Source of the DNA: Burkholderiales bacterium
GTDB taxonomy: Bacteria; Pseudomonadota; Gammaproteobacteria; Burkholderiales; Burkholderiaceae_C
Assembly (NCBI GenBank): GCA_016703325.1
Contig: JADJCH010000016.1
Coordinates: forward strand, 70,858-134,857
Direction of reading: 5' to 3'
DNA: 64,000 nt
A program made the position numbers and the translations under genes. Position 1 is the stretch's first letter; every line of letters begins with the position of its first letter. Of this stretch, positions 48,613 to 56,937 are shown in pieces. The notes beneath the pieces are model-generated. The model was not told where the DNA came from. It saw only the letters and a list, made by a program, of their open reading frames with translations, and ran no database searches.

Positions 48613-50081
48613 TCAAACGCCCCAGTGCGGGATGTGGTGGCTGCCCAGGCTCACCGCCACGTTCTTCGGCTCCAGGAACACCTCGTAGCTCCAGGTGCCG
48701 CCTTCGCGGCCGGTGCCGCTGGCCTTGGTGCCGCCGAAGGGCTGGCGCAGGTCGCGCACGTTCTGGCTGTTGACGAAGCACATCCCTGCCTCGATGCCCG
48801 CGGCCACGCGGTGGGCACGGCCGATGTTCTCGGTCCAGACGTAGCTGGAGAGGCCGTAGGCGATGTCGTTGGCGATGCGCACCGCATCCGCCTCGTCGTC
48901 AAACGGGATCAGGCAGGCCACCGGGCCGAAGATCTCCTCCTGCGCAATGCGCATGCGGTTGTCCACGTCGGCGAACACGGTCGGCCAGACGAAGTTGCCG
49001 CGCTCCATGCCGGCAGGCAGCTCGGCGGCGTAGCTCGGGCGGTCGATGCCGCCGCACAGCAGCGCGGCGCCTTCCTTGGGGCCCAGCTCGATGTAGCTGC
49101 GCACCTTGGCGAGGTGGCCGGGGCTGATCATCGGGCCGACGAGGGTGCCCTCGGCCAGCGGGTCGCCCACGGTGATGCGCCGGGCGCGCTCGGCGAACCG
49201 GGCGGCGAAGTCGGCGTAGATCGACTTCTGCACCAGGATGCGGCTGCCGGCGGTGCAGCGCTCGCCGTTGTTGGAAAAGATCATGAAGACCGCGGCGTCC
49301 AGCGCCCGGTCCAGGTCGGCGTCGGCAAAGATCACGAAGGGGCTCTTGCCGCCCAGCTCCATGCTGAACTTCTTCAGGCCGGCGCTCTTGACGATGCGAT
49401 TGCCGGTGGCCGTCGACCCGGTGAAGCTGATGGCGCGCACGTCCGGGTGGCTGACCAGCGGCTCGCCGGTCTCGGCGCCGTAGCCGTGCACCACGTTCAA
49501 CACACCAGCCGGGATGCCCGCCTCCAGCGCCAGCTCGCCCAGGCGCGCGGCGGTCATCGGGCTCAGCTCGCTCATCTTCAGCACCGCGGTGTTGCCAAAG
49601 GCCAGGCAGGGTGCGGTCTTCCAGGTCGCCGTCATGAACGGCACGTTCCACGGCGAGATCAGCGCGCACACACCCACCGGGTGGAAGAGCGTGTAGTTCA
49701 GGTGCGTGGGCGTGGGGTAGGTGTGGCCGTCCACCCGCGTGCACATCTCGGCGAAGTAGTGGAAGTTGTCCGCAGCGCGCGGCACCAGCTGCTTGCCGGT
49801 CTGGCTGATGGTCTGGCCGGTGTCCTGGGTCTCGGTCTGCGCCAGCTCGGGCACGTGCTTCGTGATCAGCTCGCCCAGCTTGCGCATCAGCGCGGCGCGC
49901 TCGGTGGCGGGGCGGGCGGCCCAGGCCGGGAAGGCGGCCTTGGCGGCGGCGACGGCGGCGTTCACCTCGGCCTGCCGCCACGGGCGACCTCGGCCAGCAC
50001 CTCCTGCGTGGCGGGGTTGACGGTCTCGAAGTACTCGGTGCCGCTGACGGCCTGGCCGTCGATCAGGTGGTCGATGCGCAT
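48613..50081 (-). pseudogene. hpaE: 5-carboxymethyl-2-hydroxymuconate semialdehyde dehydrogenase, one-base frameshift
   Basis: The gene starts at ATG 50081 (MRIDHLIDGQAVSGTEYFET, VNPATQEVLAEVARGG), but near 49973 a base appears to be missing and this frame stops at 49962. The remainder (VNAAVAAAKAAFPAWAARPA, LISPWNVPFMTATW, SMELGGKSPF, SNNGERCTAGSRI with the catalytic Cys) runs in the next frame to 48613. The total, 1469 bases, is one short of 490 codons, so the restored enzyme would be the usual ~489 residues. Either a real mutation that would block the pathway, or an assembly error; the intact downstream genes favour the latter. A GTG at 49965 could start a truncated protein lacking about 40 residues. 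Confidence 0.88.
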
Positions 50082-50102
50082 GGTGTGGGTCCGGTGAACC
50101 CC

Positions 50103-50181
50103 GTCATTCCCGCGGAGGCGGGAATCCAGGGAGGGCAGAAAGGTTGTCAAAGGACTGGATTCCCGCCTGCGCGGGAATGAC
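50103..50181. repeat. Inverted pair of ATTCCC...GGGAAT dispersed repeats
   Basis: The left arm (50103-50129) runs from GTCATTCCCG to GGCGGGAATCCAG, and the right arm (50155-50181) is its near-exact reverse complement, starting CTGGATTCCCGCC and ending GGGAATGAC. Each arm contains the ATTCCC-N8-GGGAAT core also known from Neisseria dRS3-type repeats. The element sits between hpaG2 and hpaE inside the operon. Confidence 0.8.
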
Positions 50182-50215
50182 GGAGGGTGTGCCTGAGCGG
50201 GATAGTCGTCGGGCG

Positions 50216-50998
50216 TCAGCGTCCGAAGAGTTCATCGCCGACGATGGTGTTGACCAGCCGGCCGATGCCGTCGATCTCGGTGATCACCTCGTCGCCTTCG
50301 TCGACATTCACGACCCCCTCCGGGGTGCCGGTGAGGATCACGTCGCCGGCCTGCAGGGTCATGAAGGCACTGAGGTACTCGATCAGCGCCGGGATGTCGT
50401 TGACCATGTTGGCGGTCGTGCCCTGCTGGGTGACCTGGCCGTTCACGAGCGTGCGCAGGGCGAGCGCGTGCGGGTCGGCCACCTCCTCGGCGGGCACGAA
50501 CCAGGGGCCCAGCACGGTGGCGCCATCGCGGTTCTTGACGCGCAGGTTCGGGCGGTACCAGTTCTCCAGGTGGTCGCGGATGGCGTAGTCGTTGGCGACC
50601 ATGTAGCCGGCCACATGGCGCATGGCGTGCTCACGTTTGACCCGCTCGGCCGTGCGGCCGATCACCACCGCCAGCTCGCACTCGTAGTGCATGAAGGCGA
50701 CGCCGCGCGGGCGGCGGGTCTGGCCGCGGTGGCCCAGCAACGCTCCCGGGCCCTTCAGGAAGACCAGCGGCTCGTCCTTGGACGTGACCGTCAGCTCCTT
50801 GGCCAGTTCCTTGACGTGGTCGGCGTAGTTGAGCCCCAGTGCCAGGATCGTGCCGACCTCGATCGGCGGCAGCCAGATCACCGCCTCCTCGTCCACCACA
50901 CGGCCATCGGCCAGGCGCAGGAAACCCTCGCGCTCCGGAAAGGCGGTGTGGATCGCCCCGGCGCAGGCGACGCGGGCGCAGCGTTGTGTCGTCGTCAT
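50216..50998 (-). CDS. hpaG2: 5-oxopent-3-ene-1,2,5-tricarboxylate decarboxylase / isomerase, C-terminal-type subunit
   Basis: A 260-residue FAH-family protein from ATG 50998, overlapping the hpaG1 stop by four bases. It has ILALGLNYADHVKELAKEL, FLKGPGALLGHRGQT, the metal-ligand stretch FMHYECELAVVIGRTAERV, NDYAIRDHLENWYRPNLRVK and GDVILTGTPEGVVNVDEGDE. It corresponds to the catalytic metal-binding half of HpcE/HpaG, which is encoded here as two genes. Confidence 0.93.
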   Translation of the reverse strand: MTTTQRCARVACAGAIHTAFPEREGFLRLADGRVVDEEAVIWLPPIEVGTILALGLNYADHVKELAKELTVTSKDEPLVFLKGPGALLGHRGQTRRPRGVAFMHYECELAVVIGRTAERVKREHAMRHVAGYMVANDYAIRDHLENWYRPNLRVKNRDGATVLGPWFVPAEEVADPHALALRTLVNGQVTQQGTTANMVNDIPALIEYLSAFMTLQAGDVILTGTPEGVVNVDEGDEVITEIDGIGRLVNTIVGDELFGR

Positions 50999-51795
50999 GC
51001 GTGGCTCCCTTCATCAGCGGAAGCAACCCGGTGGCTCAGGCGGCCGACCGACTCGATCTCGATGTCCACCCGCTGGCCGGCGCGCACCAGCGGCCCGCCC
51101 TCGGCCGGGCCCAGCAGCAGCAGGTCGCCAGGCTGCAGGGTCATGAATTCGGTGACTTCGGCCAGCAGCCGGGCCACGCCGCGCAGGCGGCCGGCGGTGG
51201 AGCCCTGCTGGACCCGTTCGCCATCCACCCAGGTGGACACAGCCAGGGCATCCGGGTCGGCCACCGCAGCCGCGGCGCGCACCCAGGGGCCGATGGGGCA
51301 GAGGCCGTCGGCCACCTTGCGGCGCAGGGCCGGGCGGTAGTGCCGGTCGGTCCGGTCGACCGGATCGCTGGGCACCTCCAGGTCATTGACCACGGTGTAG
51401 CCGGCCACCGCCTGCAGCGCGGTGACCTCGTCCAGCCGGCAGGCGACGCGGCCGATCAGCACCCCCAGCGTGGCGCCCAAACGCAGCGCCTCGGCACCGG
51501 GCGGCAGCGTCACGACGCCGCCATGCCCGACCCAGGTGTTGCGCGGCTTGACCTGCAGCACCGGGGCCTGGGGCGCCGCTTTGTAGGGCGCGGCGGCCAC
51601 GGCGTCACCCAGGGCAACGAGGCTCGCCGGATCGTTCATCAGCGCGCCGTACACCGTACCGCGCACCGGCACCGGCAGGGCCACGCCGGCAGCTTCGGCC
51701 GTCGCAGCGAAGGCCTGTGCCTGGTTCAGCGGCAGGTCCCGGGCCACCGGCGCACCGGGCGGGACCATCCACGTCTCGTCAAAGCGGAGCAGCAT
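50995..51795 (-). CDS. hpaG1: 5-oxopent-3-ene-1,2,5-tricarboxylate decarboxylase / isomerase, N-terminal-type subunit
   Basis: A 266-residue FAH-family protein; ATG 51795 is used, though a GTG at 51807 is in frame. It has VRGTVYGALMNDPASLVALG, VLQVKPRNTWVGHGGVVTLP, VVNDLEVPSDPVDRTDRHYR and EFMTLQPGDLLLLGPAEGGP. Where HpaG2 has ECELAVVIG it has LGATLGVLIG, so the metal-ligand glutamates are not evident, as in the N-terminal half of HpcE. It is the first gene of the hpa operon, directly behind the HpaR operator. Confidence 0.9.
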   Translation of the reverse strand: MLLRFDETWMVPPGAPVARDLPLNQAQAFAATAEAAGVALPVPVRGTVYGALMNDPASLVALGDAVAAAPYKAAPQAPVLQVKPRNTWVGHGGVVTLPPGAEALRLGATLGVLIGRVACRLDEVTALQAVAGYTVVNDLEVPSDPVDRTDRHYRPALRRKVADGLCPIGPWVRAAAAVADPDALAVSTWVDGERVQQGSTAGRLRGVARLLAEVTEFMTLQPGDLLLLGPAEGGPLVRAGQRVDIEIESVGRLSHRVASADEGSHA

Positions 51796-51807
51796 GGTTA
51801 AGATCAC

Positions 51808-51848
51808 TCACTAAGATGTGAGCAATTTAATCACTCACATCTTAGTGA
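51808..51848. promoter_or_regulatory. HpaR operator between hpaG1 and hpaR
   Basis: TCACTAAGATGTGAG (51808-51822) and CTCACATCTTAGTGA (51834-51848) are perfect 15-bp reverse complements 11 bases apart. The left arm, with the base pair just before it, also reads CTCAC-N6-GTGAG, a MarR-type half-palindrome. It lies between the divergent hpaG1 and hpaR starts and covers the spacer and start site of the hpaG1 promoter. Confidence 0.85.
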
Positions 51849-51854
51849 TGTCAA
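51825..51854 (-). promoter_or_regulatory. Sigma-70 promoter of the hpa operon
   Basis: On the minus strand TTGACA (51854-51849), 18 bases and TTAAAT (51830-51825) precede hpaG1, with a start near 51818 and a leader of about 24 bases. The right operator arm fills the spacer, so a bound MarR-type repressor would block RNA polymerase. Confidence 0.65.
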
Positions 51855-51901
51855 TGCCCGCCGGCCGCGGGTCCACCCAGGTTTACCCGGAGAACTGCTG
51901 C

Positions 51902-52384
51902 ATGTCCCCCGCCGCCTTGCGCCACCGCAACCTGCCGCTGCTGCTGCTCCAGGCCCGCGAGGCGCTGATGGCGCAGTTCCGCCCGCTGCTCAACGCAGAG
52001 GGGGTGACCGAGCAGCAGTGGCGCATCATCCGCTCACTCGGGGAGGCGGAGGATGCCGGCTTCGGCCCACTGGAGCCCCGGCAGCTGTGCGAGCTGTGCA
52101 GCATCTCCAGCCCCAGCATCGCGGGGGTGCTGGCCCGCATGGAGGAGGTGGGACTGGTCCGCCGCGAGCGCATGGACAGCGACCAGCGCCGGGTGCGGGT
52201 CAGCCTGACGGCGGCAAGCCGGGCCATCGCCACACGCATCGCCCCGCAGGCGGAGGCGCGCTACAGCGCGCTCGAGACCGCCATCGGCGTCGAGGTGATG
52301 CAGCAGGTCTACGACACGCTGGATCGCCTGCTGGGGCACCTGGCCGACGCTGACAGCCCCGCCAGCGACAACGGAACGAACTGA
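51902..52384 (+). CDS. hpaR: MarR-family repressor of homoprotocatechuate degradation
   Basis: A 160-residue MarR-type regulator. ATG 51902 has GGAGA eight bases upstream and yields the standard HpaR N-terminus (LRHRNLPLLLLQAREALMAQ, FRPLLNAEGVTEQQWRIIRS). The winged helix follows: ELCSISSPSIAGVLARMEEV, GLVRRERMDSDQRRVRVSLT. In E. coli, HpaR represses the meta operon until the aromatic acid binds. Here it is divergent from hpaG1 with a palindromic operator between them. Confidence 0.93.
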   Translation: MSPAALRHRNLPLLLLQAREALMAQFRPLLNAEGVTEQQWRIIRSLGEAEDAGFGPLEPRQLCELCSISSPSIAGVLARMEEVGLVRRERMDSDQRRVRVSLTAASRAIATRIAPQAEARYSALETAIGVEVMQQVYDTLDRLLGHLADADSPASDNGTN

Positions 52385-52428
52385 CCCCGAGACGGCAGCC
52401 CGGCATCAGCGACCCGCATGGCGTGGAC

Positions 52429-53064
52429 TCACAACGACTGCAGGTAGGCGGCCACCGCCTTCATCTGCGCCGGGGTCATCGACGCGGTCTCCGCCTTCAT
52501 CAGCACGCCGTGCGGGCGCAGCCGGGTGGAGAAGATCTTCAGCTGCGAGACCAGGTAGTCCGCATGCTGGCCGGCCAGGCGGGGGAAACCGGCGGCCCCC
52601 TCGGCGTGGTCGCCATGGCAGGCGGCGCAGGCGCGGATGCCCTGGCTGGCCGAGCCCTCCTGGAACAGCTTTTGACCGGTGCGCAGCAGTGCTGCAGGGG
52701 CCTTGCTGCGGCCGGCCGGCGGGGTCTGCTTCTCGTAGTAGGCGGCCAGGGCCTGGATGCTGCCGTCGTCCAGCAGGGCGGACACACCCCACATGTAGGC
52801 CTTGCTGTCGGCCTCGGCACGCTGCTGGGCGCGGAAGTCCATCAGTTGACGCGCGGTGTAGGCCGCAGGCTGGCCTGCCAGCGATGGGTAGGCAGGTGAC
52901 TTGCTGCGCCCGCCATCGCCGTGGCAGGAGGCGCAGACATGGATGGCGCGGCGGGCGGTCTCGCTGCCGACGTCAAGATCCTGCGCGCGCGCCGACCCGA
53001 CCCAGGTGGCCAACGCAGCGGCCAGGGCCAGCACGGCTGGGCCCCGGTTCATTCTTCTGGACAT
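52429..53064 (-). CDS. Diheme cytochrome c4-like protein
   Basis: A 211-residue exported cytochrome from ATG 53064 (AGGAG eight bases upstream). A signal peptide ends at GSARAQ. Two heme motifs: C44-A-S-C47-H48 and a second CAACH near residue 145, each followed by the c4-type S/P-x-L-A-G-Q pattern (YPSLAGQPAAYTARQL, FPRLAGQHADYLVSQL). Each domain has a Met ligand candidate downstream. Its likely role is electron transfer to a terminal oxidase or other respiratory complex. A perfect FNR-type box lies upstream, pointing to oxygen-dependent control. Confidence 0.9.
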   Translation of the reverse strand: MSRRMNRGPAVLALAAALATWVGSARAQDLDVGSETARRAIHVCASCHGDGGRSKSPAYPSLAGQPAAYTARQLMDFRAQQRAEADSKAYMWGVSALLDDGSIQALAAYYEKQTPPAGRSKAPAALLRTGQKLFQEGSASQGIRACAACHGDHAEGAAGFPRLAGQHADYLVSQLKIFSTRLRPHGVLMKAETASMTPAQMKAVAAYLQSL

Positions 53065-53116
53065 GACTCATCTCCTCGAGGTGGACGGCACACCGCTGAA
53101 CCGGGGCCGGTCTCCA

Positions 53117-53160
53117 GGAATAGCAAGCCGGGGGCCGGGTCATGAATTGATAAAAATCAA
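53117..53160 (-). promoter_or_regulatory. FNR/ANR box and -10 element of the cytochrome c4-like gene
   Basis: TTGAT-AAAA-ATCAA at 53147-53160 is a perfect FNR/ANR site. On the minus strand an extended -10, TGCTATTCC, follows with its hexamer at 53122-53117, placing the box centre about 43 bases upstream of the start. That is close to a class II activation geometry. The rest of the 53065-53282 gap holds no gene. Confidence 0.75.
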
Positions 53161-53282
53161 GTCAAATGACCCCCTTCAGGTGCCGCAGATCGGCGGTCGT
53201 CCCGCCCACAGCCCAAGCTGTTCAACGCACACCCGGTCAGGCGGGACAGCCTGTCACGCCCGCCAGGCACGCCCGGGCCGAA

Positions 53283-54215
53283 TCACCAGCCCGGCCGATG
53301 CATGCGCCAGAGGAATCGCGCCATGTCCTCTGCGGCAGGAACGCGGTCGATCCAGGTGCGCTGCGCCGCCGCGTCCGCGAAGCCGGGGGAGGAGCTGAAG
53401 CCGGCGCGGTAGTGCGCCGCCACCCGCTCGAACACCGCCGCATCGGCATCCCCGTTGGGGTAGACGAAGGTGTCCACCGGCCGCTGCAGGCGCTCTTCCA
53501 GCCGGCGGCGGCTGTCGACGATCTCCACCTGCGCCTCGGCCTCGTCAAGGTGGGTGAGGATGGGGTGCGTCATGCTCTGGCAGCCGAAGTCGATCAGCGC
53601 CGGGTCCATCGCGCGCAGCGCCGCCCAGCCCATCGCCCGGATGCGCGGCCGGTCGCGCTCGCCGGGCTGCCAGCCGGGGGTGGCCGCCTGCACCTCGGCT
53701 TCGAGCGCCCGGCGCGGCGCCAGGCCCAGGCGCTTGGCGTGGACGATCAGCGCCTCGTCACCCGCCGAGGGCAGGCCGAGCCGGCCGGCCAGGACCAGCT
53801 GTTGCGACGCCGGCAGGCTGTTCCAGCGCAGGCGCAGCTCCAGGTTCCAGACGTTGCCCTGCACCTCCGCCAGGCCGGGGCAGACGAAGATCGTCGCCGG
53901 CACCCGCTCCCGCCTCAGCAGGGGCCAGACCACTTCGGCATGATTCTCCAGCCCATCGTCGAAAGTGAGCGCCACCTCACGACCATTGCAACGACCGACC
54001 TCGAGACGATCCAGCAGCTCGCGCAGCGGCAGCAGCTCGGTGTGGCGCTTCAGCCAGGTCAGCTGGGCCTCGAACACCGCCGGCGGCAAGGCCCCCTCCG
54101 CGATCGGCCGGTAGTACATCAGGATGCGCGGCCGGCCGACTGCGGCAGCGCGCTGGGACGACCAGCCGCTGACCAGCGCCAGTTCCTGCAAGCCCCGTCG
54201 CAGCTGCGCCTTCAT
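53283..54215 (-). CDS. Polysaccharide deacetylase family protein
   Basis: A 310-residue protein from ATG 54215, overlapping the selU stop (ATGA). NodB-type motifs: EVALTFDDGLENHAEVVWPL (catalytic Asp pair), FGCQSMTHPILTHLDEAEAQ in the position of the SHTxxH metal motif with Met for His at one place, and DTFVYPNGDADAAVFERVAA. No signal peptide. Probably a carbohydrate esterase 4 deacetylase on a cell-surface glycan; substrate unknown. The MTHP variant keeps one His of the usual pair in register. Confidence 0.88.
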   Translation of the reverse strand: MKAQLRRGLQELALVSGWSSQRAAAVGRPRILMYYRPIAEGALPPAVFEAQLTWLKRHTELLPLRELLDRLEVGRCNGREVALTFDDGLENHAEVVWPLLRRERVPATIFVCPGLAEVQGNVWNLELRLRWNSLPASQQLVLAGRLGLPSAGDEALIVHAKRLGLAPRRALEAEVQAATPGWQPGERDRPRIRAMGWAALRAMDPALIDFGCQSMTHPILTHLDEAEAQVEIVDSRRRLEERLQRPVDTFVYPNGDADAAVFERVAAHYRAGFSSSPGFADAAAQRTWIDRVPAAEDMARFLWRMHRPGW

Positions 54216-55276
54216 GCCGACGCCCCCCCCAACCGGGCGACCTGCCGGGCCAGTTCGGGCAGCGCGGCCTCGTCCAGGGTGTCGGTTTCTACGCGCTGCG
54301 CGTCGGTCAGGCGCAGGAAGTTGCTGTGTTGGGAGCGGCCGTACAGGGGGTCGTAGTGCAGTCTCATCAGCTCCTCGAACAGCAGCGGCAACTGGTGCTG
54401 GCGCGCCCAGGCCTGCCAGCGCTCCAGGGTTTCATTGGCCTGCAGGCCGTGCAGCAGGCCGATCTGAGCGGCCAGCGCCTCACCATCGTCGCCCAGGTAG
54501 GCGTAGTCGTGCAGCAGATGGGCCAGGCGGGCCGATGCGGTGGCGGCGATTTCGATGCAGGGGCTGGCGCGCAGCCGCTCCAGCAGCGCCGTGGGCAGGG
54601 TGATGCGGCCGATGCGCCGGCTCTCCGCCTCCACATACACCGGCCGGGTCAGGTCGAAGGCCTTCAATTGCGCGGCCAGTTGGGTCTCGAAGGCCTTCTG
54701 GCTGGGCTGCGGGCGCCCGGGCCAGCCACCCAGCACGGAGCCCTTATGGGCCGCCAGGTCCTCCAGGTCCAGCACCTGCTCACCGGCGATCGCCAGCGCC
54801 TGCAGCACCCGCGTCTTGGCGCTGCCGGTGGCGCCGCAGAGCACCCGCAGCGGCAGCTGGGGCGCGAGCTGGTCAATGCACTCGATGACATGGCCGCGCC
54901 AACGCTTGTAGCCGCCGTTGAGCTGCTGGGCATCCCAGCCCACCAGGCGCAGCCATTGCACGAAGCTGCCGCTGCGCAGCCCGCCGCGCCAGCAGTACAC
55001 CAGCGGGCGCCAGCCACGCGGCATGTCGGCGAAACGCGTGCGCAAATGTTCGGCCAGGTGCGCGGCCACCATCGCACCACCCACCCGTTTGGCCTCGAAG
55101 GCACCCCGTTGCTTGTAGATGGTGCCAACGAAGCGGCGCTCCTCGTCGTCCAGCACGGGGCAGTTGATCGCGCCGGGAATGTGGTCCAGCGCGTACTCGG
55201 CCGGTGAGCGGGCGTCGATCAGGGTGTCGAAGTCGGCGATGTCCTCGACACCGAAGGAGCGGGGGGCGGCGTTCAT
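54212..55276 (-). CDS. selU: tRNA 2-selenouridine synthase
   Basis: A 354-residue protein from ATG 55276. An N-terminal rhodanese domain (FDTLIDARSPAEYALDHIPG, YCWRGGLRSGSFVQWLRLVG with the catalytic Cys) is joined to a P-loop domain (LCGATGSAKTRVLQALA). This fusion is unique to SelU/MnmH, which converts 2-thiouridine at the tRNA wobble position through a geranylated intermediate to 2-selenouridine. It is coupled to the downstream deacetylase by a four-base overlap, probably without functional link. The selD partner is not in the window. Confidence 0.95.
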   Translation of the reverse strand: MNAAPRSFGVEDIADFDTLIDARSPAEYALDHIPGAINCPVLDDEERRFVGTIYKQRGAFEAKRVGGAMVAAHLAEHLRTRFADMPRGWRPLVYCWRGGLRSGSFVQWLRLVGWDAQQLNGGYKRWRGHVIECIDQLAPQLPLRVLCGATGSAKTRVLQALAIAGEQVLDLEDLAAHKGSVLGGWPGRPQPSQKAFETQLAAQLKAFDLTRPVYVEAESRRIGRITLPTALLERLRASPCIEIAATASARLAHLLHDYAYLGDDGEALAAQIGLLHGLQANETLERWQAWARQHQLPLLFEELMRLHYDPLYGRSQHSNFLRLTDAQRVETDTLDEAALPELARQVARLGGASA

Positions 55277-55420
55277 CCTGCCATTGTCGGCCCGTGAGGC
55301 GTGCAGACCCCGCAGATCCGGGAGGGGGGCACCCCATAGGCACCCTATAGAGCGGCGGGCAGCGGACGATAAAACTGAGCCAGGCAGCAGAGAGAAACGG
55401 CTCCGCCTGACTCGCACCCG

Positions 55421-56431
55421 ATGTCCGTCCCGCCCACCGACCCCCTCCTGCCACACACCACCATGCCGAACACCGCCACGCCGTCCGCCAAGGTGCTGCT
55501 GCTGGAGCACGACCCAGCGCAATACCAGGCCCTGCTCGACCTGTGTGACCGGATCGGCCTGGTCCCGTTGCCCTGCACGGCCGCCGATGCACTGCCCACC
55601 CTGGCACAGCACAAGGATCTGGGCGGCGTGCTGCTGGCCGAGGACCTGCCGACCGATGCGCCCGACAGCCTGCCGCTGGCGCGCACCATTCACCGCCTGC
55701 GGCCGGAGCTGCCGATCTTCCTGCGCCGCGACCGGCGCCACCCCCCGCTCAACCCGGACGACGAGGCAGTGATCCGATTCCCCTGGATGACCGGTGAACT
55801 CGAGGAGCTGCGCCAGCATGTCGAATCCAGCCTGTTCAGCCTGTACTACCCGCCCGATCTGGTGGAGGGGCTGCTGACCTTGTCCCAGGACGCGCTGCAG
55901 GCCTTTTTTCCGGGGGCGGAGATCACCCACGACCACCCCAGCGTGGTGCACGACCGGCTGATCTTCGGCCAGGTGTCCACGCTGATCCCGATCGAAAGCA
56001 CCTGGTGCCGCGGCTACATGATGCTGCAGACCGAGGAGGCCGCGCTGCGGCAGAGCGTGATTCAGGGCCTGGGAATGGAAGGCGCCGGTGGCGACCTGAC
56101 CTTCCGCGCGATGAACAACCTGCTGGCAGAGACCACCAACCTGATCTGGGGCGCGTTCAAGAACCACTACATCCCGCCTCAGGCCTTCACCACCGATCAG
56201 ACGCAGGTGCCCATCGTCATCAACCACGAGCAGAAGTACATCTCCTTCGGCTCGGGTGACCCGCAGCTGTGCCTGCGCTGGCGGCTGGCAGATCCGCGCC
56301 GCCCGCAGCTGCAGCCGTTGATCATCGTGCAGCGGCTGATCTTCAACCTGCTGTGGTCACCGGAGGGTTATGCCCGGTTCGCGGCCGATGCCAGCCCGCC
56401 GGGAGCCACCGGTGAGCTCGAACTCTTCTGA
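55421..56431 (+). CDS. Degenerate receiver fused to CheX-like phosphatase domain
   Basis: A 336-residue protein; start 55421 or ATG 55463, neither with a clear ribosome site. Residues about 20-140 look like a response-regulator receiver (AKVLLLEHDPAQYQALLDLC, VLLAEDLPTD), but the acidic pair and Lys site are not clean (VIRFPW where KPF is usual), so phosphorylation is doubtful. Residues about 150-310 match the CheC/CheX fold, with the E-x-x-N motif in LAETTNLIWGAFKN. It would act on phospho-CheY-type proteins. A CheY-like gene follows 34 bases downstream, its likely target. Confidence 0.8.
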   Translation: MSVPPTDPLLPHTTMPNTATPSAKVLLLEHDPAQYQALLDLCDRIGLVPLPCTAADALPTLAQHKDLGGVLLAEDLPTDAPDSLPLARTIHRLRPELPIFLRRDRRHPPLNPDDEAVIRFPWMTGELEELRQHVESSLFSLYYPPDLVEGLLTLSQDALQAFFPGAEITHDHPSVVHDRLIFGQVSTLIPIESTWCRGYMMLQTEEAALRQSVIQGLGMEGAGGDLTFRAMNNLLAETTNLIWGAFKNHYIPPQAFTTDQTQVPIVINHEQKYISFGSGDPQLCLRWRLADPRRPQLQPLIIVQRLIFNLLWSPEGYARFAADASPPGATGELELF

Positions 56432-56465
56432 ACCTGCTGAACCTCTTTGAAAGGGACTCCCGACC

Positions 56466-56837
56466 ATGGCCCACATCCTCTTGGTGGACGACTCGGGCGT
56501 GTCACGCGATGTGGTGGCGCAGTACCTGACGCGCAACGGCTTCGAGGTCGCCACCGCCACCGATGGGCGCGACGGACTGAAGCGCCTGCGCGAGGACCCG
56601 GGCATCCGCCTGGTGGTCAGCGACATGAACATGCCGGTGATGGACGGCCTGACGATGGCCGAGAAGGTGCGCTGTGAACTGGGCAACCAGGACGTGCGCA
56701 TCGTCATGCTCACCACCGAAAGCAACCCGAAACTGCGCGAACGCGGCAAGGCCGTCGGCGTGAACGGCTGGATCGTCAAGCCCTTCAAGGGTGAGCTGGT
56801 GCTGGGCTCGTTCCGCAAGATCTGCGGGTTGAGCTGA
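56466..56837 (+). CDS. CheY-like single-domain response regulator
   Basis: A 123-residue receiver from ATG 56466. It has the acidic pair in LLVDDSG, the phosphoacceptor Asp in VVSDMNMPVMDG, the Thr in VMLTTES and the Lys in WIVKPFKGE. No output domain. It forms a pair with the CheX-like gene just upstream, pointing to a stand-alone signalling couple rather than a full chemotaxis operon. Confidence 0.93.
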   Translation: MAHILLVDDSGVSRDVVAQYLTRNGFEVATATDGRDGLKRLREDPGIRLVVSDMNMPVMDGLTMAEKVRCELGNQDVRIVMLTTESNPKLRERGKAVGVNGWIVKPFKGELVLGSFRKICGLS

Positions 56838-56871
56838 GGGCCCGCTGCAGGCATGCGGGCGCGTTGGCTAC

Positions 56872-56898
56872 GGCTCACATCGCAATGCGATATGAGCC
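56872..56898. terminator. Bidirectional terminator between cheY-like gene and metK
   Basis: GGCTCA-C-ATCGC-AAT-GCGAT-A-TGAGCC forms an 11-bp stem with one mismatch. It lies between two convergent stops (56837 and 56938). Confidence 0.65.
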
Positions 56899-56937
56899 TG
56901 CGCCGAAGAACCGATGCCGCGCTCTCGCGCGGGGGGC

